A stretch of 64,000 nucleotides of DNA from Alistipes sp. (GCA_017631275.1 JAGBTQ010000025.1:20351-84350); one strand, 5' to 3'. Counted from the first letter of the stretch, positions 36,601 to 44,724 are shown. Made by a program: numbers and translations. Notes: generated by a model from the sequence alone, not told the origin.

Positions 36601-37032
36601 AAAGCCAAAAAGTCTCCCGTTCTTGATTAAGCACCTACCATCGCTCGATGAATATCTGCATTTAATTGTTCTTAAATTTTTACATGAGCTAAAGTTTAAG
36701 TCGTAAAAGTACTCTGTGCACTTAGGAAACGTGATGGTTTTTAAGTTGTTGCCTGTGAGTCTTAATTCGTAGTACAAGTCACCATCTTCCTCGTAACCAT
36801 AGGCTTTAATTGGCTTGTTTGCATGGATTATACCCAAGCCATTGTTGTAGGTATGTGATATGATTTCAAAGTACCAACCATTCTCCTCAAAGCTATCACC
36901 ACCTGTACAGAGCTCCGCCTTCTTGCCATCGGTTGTTGTGTACCAAATCTCATTATCTGGTGGTGTCTGCGCCTGAGCAACAAAGGTTGACACCATAAGA
37001 GATAAAACAAGGGTGCTAAGCTTACGTATCAT
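33616..37032 (-). CDS. Large BspA-like leucine-rich repeat surface protein
   Basis: 1138 residues; signal peptide MIRKLSTLVLSLMVSTFVAQ-AQ. After an N-terminal domain ([15 protein letters not shown], to about residue 130) come some 25-30 LRR_5 repeats of 23 residues ([15 protein letters not shown]). They are interrupted by non-repeat units with YASEDGRCLI.DGKLI. Repeats between about residues 130 and 450 are nearly identical in DNA; later ones have diverged. The C-terminal cap ends KEYKTEPNWSIYSKQFKRVK, as in the small neighbour. BspA-type proteins bind host or bacterial surfaces. A TATTTTTG box lies at 37075-37068. Confidence 0.88.
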   Translation of the reverse strand: MIRKLSTLVLSLMVSTFVAQAQTPPDNEIWYTTTDGKKAELCTGGDSFEENGWYFEIISHTYNNGLGIIHANKPIKAYGYEEDGDLYYELRLTGNNLKTITFPKCTEYFYDLNFSSCKNLRTIKCRYSSSDGRCLIKNGRLFGFTPGGLTKYTIPNSVTSIGEEVFWGCSSLTSIIIPNSVTEIEDSAFSGFSSLKSITIPNSVTEIGGFAFWNCSSLTSITIPNSVTEIEDGTFRNCSSLTSITIPNSVTSIGKLAFADCSSLTSITISESVTSIGEYAFDGCSSLTNITIPNSVTEIGGYAFWNCSSLTSITIPNSVTSIGEMAFVGCSSLKSFKGKFASEDGRSLIKDGKLIAFAPAGLTSYTIPNSVTSIGDYEFLDCSSLTSINIPNSVTEIGEYAFDGCSSLTSITIPNSVKSIKNWTFAWCSSLTSITIPNSVTSIGYEAFKGCNIQSVIIDTVTGDTSYIEEVFGDNKIAGYRGKYASEDGRCLIVDGKLIDVVEHNLTTYTIPDGVVEIGNKAFANCTGLTSLTIPNSVTTIKSGAFNDCNSIKTLSLNTYGFNADCIYLGNLEELTLGTSVKDVAEGTFAKSSKLKRLTINTEHFSGKWVDLSKIEEITIAPGITILDSNALSGFSGKLIVDSNNITKAMLAGANPTEIVLGDNVQSFEHDALSECSNLTKFSGSNTTEDGCNVVVNGRLIAVIQANLTEYVVPEGVTEIGSHVFKGCTSLTNVNMPESLTAIGKYAFYGCSGLTQITLPEGITKLENGVFANCGLTSIDLPNSITTIGEYTFYECANLASVTIAPGVTSIGACAFKDCSKLKSVTIPNSVTSFGKSAFDGCNIEQITVNAVTGNTFSGCEGLSADKVVAYKGDYASADGRCIIKDGVLINILHKGVVTYTIPSEIKVINRELFKGCTSLAKLFITENVTEIGAEAFKDCNNLKSVIIANSVTTIGKDAFAGCNIEQIVVNAVTGNKIPYGNGLAADKVVAYTGKCASEDGLCLIKHGTLIDYLHRGTTTYAIPEGVKVISSRVFSGCSSLIEVTIPDSVAEIGAQAFKGCSGISKIRIPAGVTWIGDDAFGECSSLTDITCMAIIPPTISYLGISESVTIYVPKEALKEYKTEPNWSIYSKQFKRVK

Positions 37033-37099
37033 AGAGTTTGAGTCTTTATTTGGTGAAATATTATTTGCAAAAATAGTAAAAAATCAATAGAAACAGGCA

Positions 37100-38449
37100 T
37101 TAGCCTCTATTTGCTGTATCTGCCTCCTTGTATATATCTCGGAGCCTATCCGACATGTAGTATTGTAGCACGCCACGGATAAACATAAACGAGGTGAAGG
37201 CGAGCCATATAGCGTTGTTGCCAATAAGCCACGATGTGCCGTAGAGTAGGGCGAAATATACCACCGACGACCATATCATCGAGTTGCGCATGATGCGGCT
37301 GCGTGTAGCGCCCACCATGATGCCGTCCATGACAAAGGGTAGGGCACAGGCGATAGGTATGACAATAATCCAGCCGATATACTTTTCGGCAACGGCAATA
37401 AGCTCGCTTACGTTCGATGTCTCGGCGTCAACGAGCATAGTAAATATATCGCGCCACCAGCCAACGTATGCACCGACATATCCCACGGCAATAATAATGC
37501 TCCACACGATACATAGCTTCACGCACTTGCGCAACGACTGCGAGTCGCGAGCACCGATAAACCTGCCCGTAAGTGCCTCGGCAGCAAAGGCAAAGCCGTC
37601 GTTCATATACGAGAATAGAGTAAAGAGCTGAAGCAGAATGGTGTTCACCGCCAATATGTTCTTGTCGCCCATGTCTGCCGAAGCCTTAGTGAAGAAGGTA
37701 TAGACCGCGACAAGGCAGAAGGTGCGAATGATGATGTCGCTATTGATGTTAAAGAACTGCTTCATAGCCTTGATGTCCATGACCTCGCTAAGACTTACCT
37801 TAACAAGGCGCTTGCGATACATAAGTGTGATGATTACGACCGTAACAACCACGCCCGTCCACTGCGCAACCACCGAGGCGAGGGCTATGCCGTCGATAGA
37901 CATCGTGCCAACGATTGAGAAGAGGTAGCTACAACCGATATGTATCACATTGACAAGTATCGCTACAGCCATTGGCACCACAGCATTCTGCATTCCTGTG
38001 AGCCAGCCATTAAAGGCAAAGAGCATGATGCCCGCAGGTACTGCCCAGATGCGGGTGTAGAAGTAGTCGGCAATAAGGCTACTCTGCGAGCTGTCGCCCG
38101 TTGACATAAACCACAACGAGAACTCGCCGATGGGCCACTGCAACGAGAATGCCAACAAACCTACTCCAAGGGCCACAACCACTGCTCGCCACAACATGAG
38201 TGTGTACTCCTTATGTTGCTTAGCGCCATAAGCCTGTGCCGTGAGTCCGCTTGTTCCCATGCGGATAAACGAGCAGTTCCAATATATGAAGTTGAATATG
38301 GCAACACCGATAGATAGCGCACCGATGGTTGTTGCGCCGTCGCTGCCCGCCACACGTCCAGCAATGAATGTTGAGGCGATACCCATAAGCGGAACGGTGA
38401 TGTTCGATATGATGTTGGGTATGGCTATGCGTAGTATATCTCTATTCAT
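37100..38449 (-). CDS. MATE-family efflux transporter
   Basis: 449 residues with 12 hydrophobic segments. RIAIPNIISNITVPLMGIAS at the N-terminus and GTSGLTAQAYGAKQHKE are typical of MATE proteins of the DinF-like branch. It exports organic cations or metabolites using an ion gradient; substrate not readable. A TAACTTTG box lies at 38476-38469. It is a single-gene unit between the BspA-like gene and a divergent pseudouridine synthase. Confidence 0.88.
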   Translation of the reverse strand: MNRDILRIAIPNIISNITVPLMGIASTFIAGRVAGSDGATTIGALSIGVAIFNFIYWNCSFIRMGTSGLTAQAYGAKQHKEYTLMLWRAVVVALGVGLLAFSLQWPIGEFSLWFMSTGDSSQSSLIADYFYTRIWAVPAGIMLFAFNGWLTGMQNAVVPMAVAILVNVIHIGCSYLFSIVGTMSIDGIALASVVAQWTGVVVTVVIITLMYRKRLVKVSLSEVMDIKAMKQFFNINSDIIIRTFCLVAVYTFFTKASADMGDKNILAVNTILLQLFTLFSYMNDGFAFAAEALTGRFIGARDSQSLRKCVKLCIVWSIIIAVGYVGAYVGWWRDIFTMLVDAETSNVSELIAVAEKYIGWIIVIPIACALPFVMDGIMVGATRSRIMRNSMIWSSVVYFALLYGTSWLIGNNAIWLAFTSFMFIRGVLQYYMSDRLRDIYKEADTANRG

Positions 38450-38514
38450 AATTTGCTTGATTTTGCCACAAAGTTAATATAATTAACTCTTTTTGGTATA
38501 ATCTTTGCGAAAAG

Positions 38515-38545
38515 ATTGTAATCGCAGAAAAAATAGTTACCTTTG
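38515..38545 (+). promoter_or_regulatory. Promoter of the pseudouridine synthase gene
   Basis: ATTG at 38515-38518 and TACCTTTG at 38538-38545, spacer 19 bases; the ATG follows at 38576. Confidence 0.72.
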
Positions 38546-38575
38546 CGAGGAATTTTTATAAATCACAAAACGACA

Positions 38576-39868
38576 ATGAAAAACAGTAACACAGACTCAA
38601 CAGCAAACCTCTCGCGATTTGCTCGTGACAAGCGTCAGCGCACAACAACCGCAGAGCGTGTTGAGCGTAGCCCTCGTCCTCGCCGTGAGGCAGACAACGA
38701 TGGCTTCAAGGAGCGTCGACCACGCACGTCGACCGATCGCCGTGCATCGTTCAATCCACACTTCACCTCTGACAACCGCCTACGTCCTGAGTATGAGCAG
38801 GCTAATGCCCGCCCACGCCGCGAGGAGCGCAGTGAGCGTGTAGAGCGTGTAGAGCGCACAGAGCGTCCAGCACGTGGTGGCTATAACCGTGGCGCAGCAG
38901 CTGAGGGCCGCACTGGTCGTCCAGCGCGCGATAGCCGTGATGCACGTCCTTCTCGCGATAGCCGTGAGGGTCGCCCTTCACGTGGTGAGGGCCGTCCAGC
39001 ACGTGACACACGTGACAGCCGCACATCTCGCTCGTCGGGATATGCTGGCGAGGGTCGCAGCCGCACTGCCGACAATGGCAAGAAGCGTACATTCGCTCCT
39101 AAGCGTGACGACAAGCCACGCACATATCCTAAGTATAATCCTAACAAGCAGACTGGCGAGATTCGTCTTAACCGCTTTATCTCGCAGTCGGGCATCTGCT
39201 CACGCCGTGAGGCCGATGAGTTTATCCTTGCTGGTGTAGTAACGGTTAATGGTCAGGTAGTTACCGAGCTCGGCACTAAGATCATGCCTACCGACGAGGT
39301 GCGCTTCAACGACGAGAAGCTCCAGGGCGAGAAGCACGTCTATCTCGTGCTAAACAAGCCTAAGGGCTATGTTACATCGTTGGAGGATCCACACGCCGAC
39401 AAGACCGTTATGGATCTTGTGAAGTATGCTTGCACCGAGCGCGTATATCCTGTAGGTCGCCTCGATAAGAACTCACTCGGATTGTTGCTCATCACCAACG
39501 ATGGCGACATCACACGTCAGCTAACACACCCTTCATACCGCAAGAAGAAGATTTACGAGGTAACCCTCGATAAGCCACTCACTCGTGCCGACATGGATAC
39601 ACTCACTGAGGGTATCACACTCGAGGATGGCGACATCTTCGCCGACGAGGTAGCATACGCCTCTGAGGATAAGCGCACCGTAGGTGTTGAGATCCACTCT
39701 GGCCGTAACCGTATCGTGCGTCGTATGTTCGAGCACCTTGGCTACTCGGTACAGAAGCTCGACCGTGTGTACTATGCAGGTCTTACCAAGAAGAATCTTA
39801 AGCGTGGCGACTGGCGATTCCTAACTAAGGATGAGGTTATGCGTCTTAAGACTGGTCAATACGAGTAA
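38576..39868 (+). CDS. rRNA pseudouridine synthase (RluB/RsuA family) with Arg-rich N-terminal tail
   Basis: 430 residues from the ATG at 38576; the frame opens to a TTG inside the -7 box. Residues 1-190 are low-complexity and highly basic, with repeated RPSRDSREGRPSRGEGRPAR-type units. Residues about 195-245 are the S4 RNA-binding domain (RLNRFISQSGICSRREADEF), and the rest is the catalytic domain with VGRLDKNSLGLLLITNDGD, where the Asp is the nucleophile, and HSGRNRIVRRMFEHLGY. It modifies uridine in rRNA. The tail probably gives extra RNA binding; homologues in other phyla lack it. Confidence 0.92.
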   Translation: MKNSNTDSTANLSRFARDKRQRTTTAERVERSPRPRREADNDGFKERRPRTSTDRRASFNPHFTSDNRLRPEYEQANARPRREERSERVERVERTERPARGGYNRGAAAEGRTGRPARDSRDARPSRDSREGRPSRGEGRPARDTRDSRTSRSSGYAGEGRSRTADNGKKRTFAPKRDDKPRTYPKYNPNKQTGEIRLNRFISQSGICSRREADEFILAGVVTVNGQVVTELGTKIMPTDEVRFNDEKLQGEKHVYLVLNKPKGYVTSLEDPHADKTVMDLVKYACTERVYPVGRLDKNSLGLLLITNDGDITRQLTHPSYRKKKIYEVTLDKPLTRADMDTLTEGITLEDGDIFADEVAYASEDKRTVGVEIHSGRNRIVRRMFEHLGYSVQKLDRVYYAGLTKKNLKRGDWRFLTKDEVMRLKTGQYE

Positions 39869-39869
39869 T

Positions 39870-40017
39870 TTATTGTGATAAGGGGGTCATTCTCGGCCCA
39901 TCGCTAAAAGTAAGACCCCTCGGGCTGTACATTTGAGTACTATCCCGAGGGGTCTTCTTTTGCGATAGACCAAGCCTAACCCCTTCTAACAACAAATTCA
40001 TCTTGCTAATCGAGGTG
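39870..40017. repeat. Dispersed nested inverted repeat, copy C
   Basis: Begins TTATTGTGATAAGGGGG two bases after the preceding stop codon. The central hairpin is the strongest of the four: AAGACCCCTCGGG pairs with CCCGAGGGGTCTT, inside AAAAG/CTTTT, with GTAC boxes around the loop. The right side CTAACCCCTTCTAACAACAA answers the left arm, and the tail ends CTAATCGAGGTG at 40017. Lies between convergent genes. Confidence 0.85.
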
Positions 40018-40235
40018 AAATTTATGGGGAAAATAGGGAAGATGGGGAGCATAGGGTAAATAGGGAGAATGGGGTAGATAGGGCTGTGATATCTTCGCCT
40101 TATTGCCTCTATCTTCCCTAATCTCATTACTCACTGCTAATTCCTAATTACTCGTATACCATTAAGCTTTAGCGCTCCCATTCGTCCCATTTATCCTATC
40201 TTCCCTATCACCGCGCTACCCATTCGTTCCATCAA
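40018..40235. repeat. Purine/pyrimidine minisatellite next to copy C
   Basis: Purine units (ATAGGGAAGATGGGG, ATAGGGTAAATAGGGAGAAT, GGGGTAGATAGGG) at 40027-40083 are followed, after an AT-rich gap, by pyrimidine units (CTATCTTCCCTAATCTC; CCATTCGTCCCATTTATCC; TATCTTCCCTATC) to about 40210. The last string is the same as at copy A. No gene is seen. Confidence 0.68.
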
Positions 40236-40240
40236 ACTCA

Positions 40241-40280
40241 AAAAAAAGTGACAACACCCGAAGATGTTGTCACTTTTTTT
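40241..40280. terminator. Bidirectional terminator at the end of the O-acetylation operon
   Basis: AAAAAAAGTGACAACA (40241-40256) pairs with TGTTGTCACTTTTTTT (40265-40280); A and T tracts on both sides. Confidence 0.88.
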
Positions 40281-41629
40281 TATCGCTGCGTCAAGAAGTT
40301 CTTATAGAAGTTGATTGTCGAGCCGGAGCTTGCAAAGGCGATGTTGTTGCCGAAGACCAAGTCCGTAATCTTATGCTTGGCAACATATTGCTTGATGTTC
40401 TCCGTAAAGTAGCGGGCATCGACAACGTGGATCTCCTCGAACGAGTAGAAGAGGTATCCAGGCACTGCATTGCCGTAGCTATCCTTTAGTAGGAGCATGC
40501 GGCGACCATTTGCAACAGATGTGCGCACCTGTGTAATCTTGTTATCGCCACCCATAAATGTGCAGTAGGCACCGCCCGAGCCGTCCTTAAACTTAAAGAA
40601 GTACTCGCCAGGAATTGGGCCTGAGCTACCTGTTACTGCGTAGTTCTCATCGACAACATAGTTGATATATGTTGTCTGATACTCTATATCGCGAGGGGTG
40701 TAATATACAAAGTCCTCGGGTGAGCGCTTCACCGAGATATCCTTCGAGTAGCGGTACATAGAGCCAACATAGCGCTTTACAACCTTCTCGTCGTAGTGTG
40801 TAAGGTCGTTGAAGGGCACGCCTGCAGCCTTGGCAAAAGCCTCGGCAGCGTAGTAGGCACCACGTGGCGCCCAGTGGTGGTCGGTACGAAGATATATATC
40901 CTCGTCGGTATGCTTTGCTATGTTGCTATATGCATCTACGGCGATGATGCACGAGTCGAGGGCGGCGTAGGCGTTGTCGATAGTCTCGCGCTGCGACTTC
41001 ATGCGGCTCTTAGCCTTCTCAGGGCAGTAGAACTCGACAGCCGTAGGGATAAGCATGCAGTAGACCTGAACGCCCTCGCCAAGCTCGCGCTGATAGCGGT
41101 TTGCCATAGCTGCGTAGGCATTACAAGCTGTAGGACCGCCCTTATACGACATGAGGGCGCGAACGTTAGGCTCAGAGCCTACGAGCACAATGCCGTGGTT
41201 GGCAATCTTAGCCTTCTCCTCGGCCTTAGGTTGTGCAGGGATAGTGTCGGCAACCTCCACGGGGCTCTCCTCCGAAATGCCCATCACGGCATTCACATCT
41301 GCGCTCTCCTCCTCGTTGCTATCGCCAGCGATGAAGTTAACCTCCTCCTCGCCCTTCGAGGTGACGTTCAGACGCTTAGCCTTGTCGAACTCCATGCTTA
41401 GGGTCATAAACGTGTCGCGGTAGGGCTCGCTGTCGCTATACCATGCCGAGATATCCTTTGTGAGCCTACCCGAAAAGAGTGACTCCCACGAGAATGTGGG
41501 GCGCTTGCTAAGCTCGCGGTTTTCGAGCTCAGAGTATGTCGGACGGCTAAAGCAGTTGAAGACGATAGAGAGTGTGGCAACCACAACTACAACCACAACT
41601 ATATATACTATGTATTGAACCTTTTTCAT
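40280..41629 (-). CDS. DHHW-family (AlgJ/AlgX-like) membrane-anchored acetylation protein
   Basis: 449 residues. One N-terminal membrane segment (YIVYIVVVVVVVATLSIVF) followed by periplasmic NCFSRPTYSELENRELSKRP, typical of DHHW proteins. RTDHHWAPRGAYYA near residue 246 carries the catalytic DHH signature, and LLLKDSYGNAVPGYLF near residue 390 supplies the serine of the GDS-like site. An acidic insert at about 95-135 (SNEEESADVN) is unique to this copy. It probably transfers acetyl groups delivered by the MBOAT protein to an exported polysaccharide. Paralogue of its upstream neighbour. Confidence 0.85.
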   Translation of the reverse strand: MKKVQYIVYIVVVVVVVATLSIVFNCFSRPTYSELENRELSKRPTFSWESLFSGRLTKDISAWYSDSEPYRDTFMTLSMEFDKAKRLNVTSKGEEEVNFIAGDSNEEESADVNAVMGISEESPVEVADTIPAQPKAEEKAKIANHGIVLVGSEPNVRALMSYKGGPTACNAYAAMANRYQRELGEGVQVYCMLIPTAVEFYCPEKAKSRMKSQRETIDNAYAALDSCIIAVDAYSNIAKHTDEDIYLRTDHHWAPRGAYYAAEAFAKAAGVPFNDLTHYDEKVVKRYVGSMYRYSKDISVKRSPEDFVYYTPRDIEYQTTYINYVVDENYAVTGSSGPIPGEYFFKFKDGSGGAYCTFMGGDNKITQVRTSVANGRRMLLLKDSYGNAVPGYLFYSFEEIHVVDARYFTENIKQYVAKHKITDLVFGNNIAFASSGSTINFYKNFLTQR

Positions 41630-41635
41630 TGTCTG

Positions 41636-42679
41636 TTACTTGGTTAGTAGTCGCTTGTATGATGCCATAGGCTTTGGCGAGCAAGCAAACGAGATATTGC
41701 ACTCGATGATAACATCAGTGATATTATTACTCTGAATATATGTCTTCAGGTTGCGCGTAAAGTAGCGGAAGTCAACAACGTGAATCTCATCGAACGAGTA
41801 GAACAAATATCCAGGCACGGTATTACCAAAGCTATCCTTCACAATGAGCAGACGGCGACCATTGCCCACAGAGGTGCGCACCTGCGTAATCTTGTTGTCG
41901 CCACCCATGAAGGTGCAGTAGGCTCCATCGCCAGGAATGTGCATGAAGTATTCGCCCTGCACAGGACGGTTCTCGCCAACGGGAACATTGCCGCTGCCAA
42001 GACGAATGTTAATGTATGTTGTTGTGTAGCTGATGTTGCGAGGCTTGTGATATACAAACTTCTCGGGTGAGCTCTTTACAGCAGGATCCTTTGAGTAGTT
42101 GTACATCGAACCCACGTAGTTAGGCACGGTTACGGCATCGTAGTTAGATAGATCCTTGAATGGCACGCCAGCCACGCGAGCAAACTCTTTTGCTGCGTAG
42201 TAACCACCGAGGGGAGCCCAGTGGTGGTCGGTACGAAGGAAGATGTTCTCCTTGGCGTGTGGCGCAAGTGCCGAATAGACATCTACAATCTTAACATCGC
42301 TCTTAATAGACGAATATAGTGTGTTGAGCACGTCGGCCGGGCTTCGTGTCCAGCTCTTAGCTACGTTAGGGGTGTAGTAGGCTGCAGCCGAAGGAACAAC
42401 CATGAGATATACGTTGATGTTGTCGCCAAGGGTCTGCTTGTAGAAGTCGGCACAGCTGGCACACGCCATGATTGATGACGATGTTAGGTTGAGTGTGCTG
42501 AATGCTCTTACAGAGCCTGCCTTGCCGGCAACAATGATACCATTAGATAGGTGCGCTGGGTCGTTAGGGTTTACGGTATTGGTGTACTCTACAACCTTTA
42601 TTGGCTCGGCTGCGCTAAGCTGTGTAATACCCAAGAAAGCTACAAGGACAATAGCTAAAAAACGAGATATGCTCTTCAT
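41636..42679 (-). CDS. DHHW-family protein, secreted paralogue
   Basis: 347 residues; signal peptide RFLAIVLVAFLGITQLSA-AEP rather than a stable anchor. RTDHHWAPLGGYYAAKEFAR near residue 150 and LLIVKDSFGNTVPGYLFYSF near residue 290 match the same positions of the next gene; overall similarity over the last 250 residues is high (for example CTFMGGDNKITQVRTSVGNG in both). It lacks the acidic insert and N-terminal region of the longer paralogue. Six bases separate the two genes. Together with MBOAT it forms an acetylation module. Confidence 0.84.
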   Translation of the reverse strand: MKSISRFLAIVLVAFLGITQLSAAEPIKVVEYTNTVNPNDPAHLSNGIIVAGKAGSVRAFSTLNLTSSSIMACASCADFYKQTLGDNINVYLMVVPSAAAYYTPNVAKSWTRSPADVLNTLYSSIKSDVKIVDVYSALAPHAKENIFLRTDHHWAPLGGYYAAKEFARVAGVPFKDLSNYDAVTVPNYVGSMYNYSKDPAVKSSPEKFVYHKPRNISYTTTYINIRLGSGNVPVGENRPVQGEYFMHIPGDGAYCTFMGGDNKITQVRTSVGNGRRLLIVKDSFGNTVPGYLFYSFDEIHVVDFRYFTRNLKTYIQSNNITDVIIECNISFACSPKPMASYKRLLTK

Positions 42680-42691
42680 GTTGTGTTCGGT

Positions 42692-44140
42692 TTAGAATCG
42701 TGTGTAGATAAATGCGTTATTTGTAGCACCAACGAGCAGTGCAACGCTGGTGATGATGATAAGTAGTGATACCACTATGCGTGATGTTAGCTCGACGTAT
42801 GATAGTGTTGTGGGGTTGTTGCGAAGTAGATATGCGCTCTTGTCGGCTACGAACTTACGCACAGGCATCGAGAAGATGATGGCTGCTGCCCATAGCCAGA
42901 AGTTACCCCATATGGCACTCTGCTCGGCAATGTCAGAGGAGATGGTGCCACAACCAAAGAACGACTTGAAGAATGTGCCCATGGCATCGATAGTGTCGAA
43001 GTAGAAGATGCCCCAGCTAAAAGTTATCATCAGAAAGCTGTAGGTGTGGAGCACTACTCGTGGCACACGCTCAATAAAGCGCATGAGAGTATATTTCTCC
43101 AACACAAGGACAAGACCGAAGTAAAGACCCCAAAGCATAAAGGTCCAGCTAGCACCATGCCATAGACCTGTTAGTGCCCATACGATGATGATGTTGCGTA
43201 TCTGGTGGCTGCGGTTGCCGCCCAATGGAATGTAGACGTAGTCGCGGAAGAAGCTACCGAGAGATATGTGCCAGCGTCGCCAGAAGTCGCTAATCGACGT
43301 TGCGCAGAATGGGTGGTTGAAGTTCTCGTTAAAGTGGAAGCCCATGCAACGACCCATACCGATTGCCATGTCGGAATATCCCGAGAAGTCGAAGTATATC
43401 TGGAAGCCGTAGGCTATGGCGCCTATCCATGCACCCGCCGTAGAGAGGTTGTTAAGCCCGTTGAGGAGAAACTGGTCGGCAATCTCGCCAAGCTGGTTGG
43501 CAAGTATTACCTTTTTGGCTAAACCTATCATAAAGCGGAATACGCCGTCGGCAATGTCCTGAGCATTTGTCGAGCGGTCGTTAATCTCGCGGGCGATGCT
43601 GTCATAGCGCACAATAGGTCCCGCCACAAGCTGTGGAAACATCGAGATGTAGAGCAACAAACCGCCAAACTTGCGCTGCACGGGAGCCTCCTTGCGATAT
43701 ACATCTACAAGATAGGATATCGACTGGAAGGTGTAGAAGCTAATACCGATAGGCAGTGCAATTGTTGGAATGTGCACTGGAATGCCTATGCTGTTTAGTG
43801 TTGAGGCAATGAGTCCTGCGTACTTAAATATACTAAGAATGGTGATGTTGAGAATAAGTCCGATGACTAATGCTTGTTTTCGCTTTTTACCCTCGTAGCG
43901 GTCGATGCCCAAGCCACTGAGGTAGTTGAGCAGCACGCACACGATCATTAGAAAGACATAGATGGGCTCGCCCCAGCCGTAGAATATTAGCGAAAAGGCT
44001 ACGGTTGTGATGTTGCGCATTAGGCACTTGCTTGTCGTAGCAACGCTCTGTCGTCTTTTGTCGATGAGCGATGCGATGATGTAGCATAAAGCAAATGCTG
44101 GAATGAACGCAAATAGAAAAAATAGATCTGAAAATACCAT
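42692..44140 (-). CDS. MBOAT O-acyltransferase (AlgI-like)
   Basis: 482 residues with about 10-12 membrane segments. PIGISFYTFQSISYLVDVYR, FPQLVAGPIVRYDSI, GYSDMAIGMGRCMGF, and SISDFWRRWHISLGSFFRDY with LTGLWHGASWTFMLWG contain the conserved Asn/Asp-His pair of the MBOAT site (the WHGA His). It moves acetyl groups across the inner membrane. It is first in the operon MBOAT-DHHW-DHHW. A TATCTTTG box (44188-44181) lies about 40 bases upstream. No glycan synthesis gene is adjacent, so the acetylated polymer is unknown. Confidence 0.9.
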   Translation of the reverse strand: MVFSDLFFLFAFIPAFALCYIIASLIDKRRQSVATTSKCLMRNITTVAFSLIFYGWGEPIYVFLMIVCVLLNYLSGLGIDRYEGKKRKQALVIGLILNITILSIFKYAGLIASTLNSIGIPVHIPTIALPIGISFYTFQSISYLVDVYRKEAPVQRKFGGLLLYISMFPQLVAGPIVRYDSIAREINDRSTNAQDIADGVFRFMIGLAKKVILANQLGEIADQFLLNGLNNLSTAGAWIGAIAYGFQIYFDFSGYSDMAIGMGRCMGFHFNENFNHPFCATSISDFWRRWHISLGSFFRDYVYIPLGGNRSHQIRNIIIVWALTGLWHGASWTFMLWGLYFGLVLVLEKYTLMRFIERVPRVVLHTYSFLMITFSWGIFYFDTIDAMGTFFKSFFGCGTISSDIAEQSAIWGNFWLWAAAIIFSMPVRKFVADKSAYLLRNNPTTLSYVELTSRIVVSLLIIITSVALLVGATNNAFIYTRF

Positions 44141-44300
44141 GTATTCTTGATATAAGTTTGAGTCTTTTTAAAACGAACCGCAAAGATATAATTTAAAACT
44201 CAAAATCGGAAACTAAACTACTAAAAGTTTAGGGTTTATGTGGCTGATATGAAGTGTTTGTGTAGTAGAGTGAGTATTTTTTTCGTGGATTTGTGGCTAT

Positions 44301-44443
44301 TGTGTGGCTTTGTGCATGCATATATAGCCATACACCAAACGGCATAATAAACGCAGTTTACGTTCTCACCTCACATGGGAGCTGCAAAAAAAACGACCCG
44401 ACAAAAAGTCGAGTCGTTAGGGTGGAGGTGGCGGGGGTCGAAC
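44301..44443. repeat. Duplicated copy of the tmRNA 3' end and downstream flank
   Basis: About 143 bases that repeat 44581-44724 with roughly 90 percent identity: the TTTACGTTCTCACCT segment, the tmRNA terminator hairpin, and the last 24 bases of the tmRNA gene up to the T-loop (GGTGGAGGTGGCGGGGGTCG then AAC). Identity stops exactly there: the true gene continues CCGCG, this copy GATAG. So it is a 3' fragment without tmRNA function. Confidence 0.85.
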
Positions 44444-44580
44444 GATAGTTGTCTATCGTCGCTGAATTTCTGTGCACATGATGCGCAGAAATTCGGCAAC
44501 CCCGAATAAAACCTCTCGCCACCGAATATGTTTATTTTTACCTGGTGAGAACGACGAGCCTTTGGCTTAATGCTGTTTGT
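44444..44580. other. Spacer between the two tmRNA-end repeats
   Basis: 137 bases with two hairpins: GATAGTTGTCTATC (44444-44457) and the longer GAATTTCTG...CAGAAATTC (44464-44492). The context resembles the residue of an excised element. No coding sequence is seen. Confidence 0.5.
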
Positions 44581-44724
44581 TGTATGGCTTAGTGCTTGCA
44601 TATAAAGCCATGCATCAAACGGCATGATAAACGTAGTTTACGTTCTCACCTTACATGTGAGCTGCAAAAAAAAACGACCCGACAAAAAGTCGAGTCGTTA
44701 GGGTGGAGGTGGCGGGGGTCGAAC
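44581..44724. repeat. Second copy of the repeat, including the true tmRNA 3' end
   Basis: The matching copy of 44301-44443. Its right end lies within the tmRNA gene at the T-loop, and its left part is the downstream flank with the terminator. Confidence 0.85.
44666..44699 (-). terminator. tmRNA terminator
   Basis: Minus strand: AACGACTCGAC, loop TTTTT, GTCGGGTCGTT with one G-T pair, then a run of T (the A tract at 44666-44674). The same hairpin occurs in the duplicated flank at about 44392-44419. Confidence 0.85.

Noticed and set aside
35675-36706. Long plus-strand open frames opposite the large BspA gene
   Set aside because: They arise from the 69-bp repeat period on the opposite strand; the repetitive VRLLQ/LLGIVM composition mirrors the LRR units and no start context or domain supports them.
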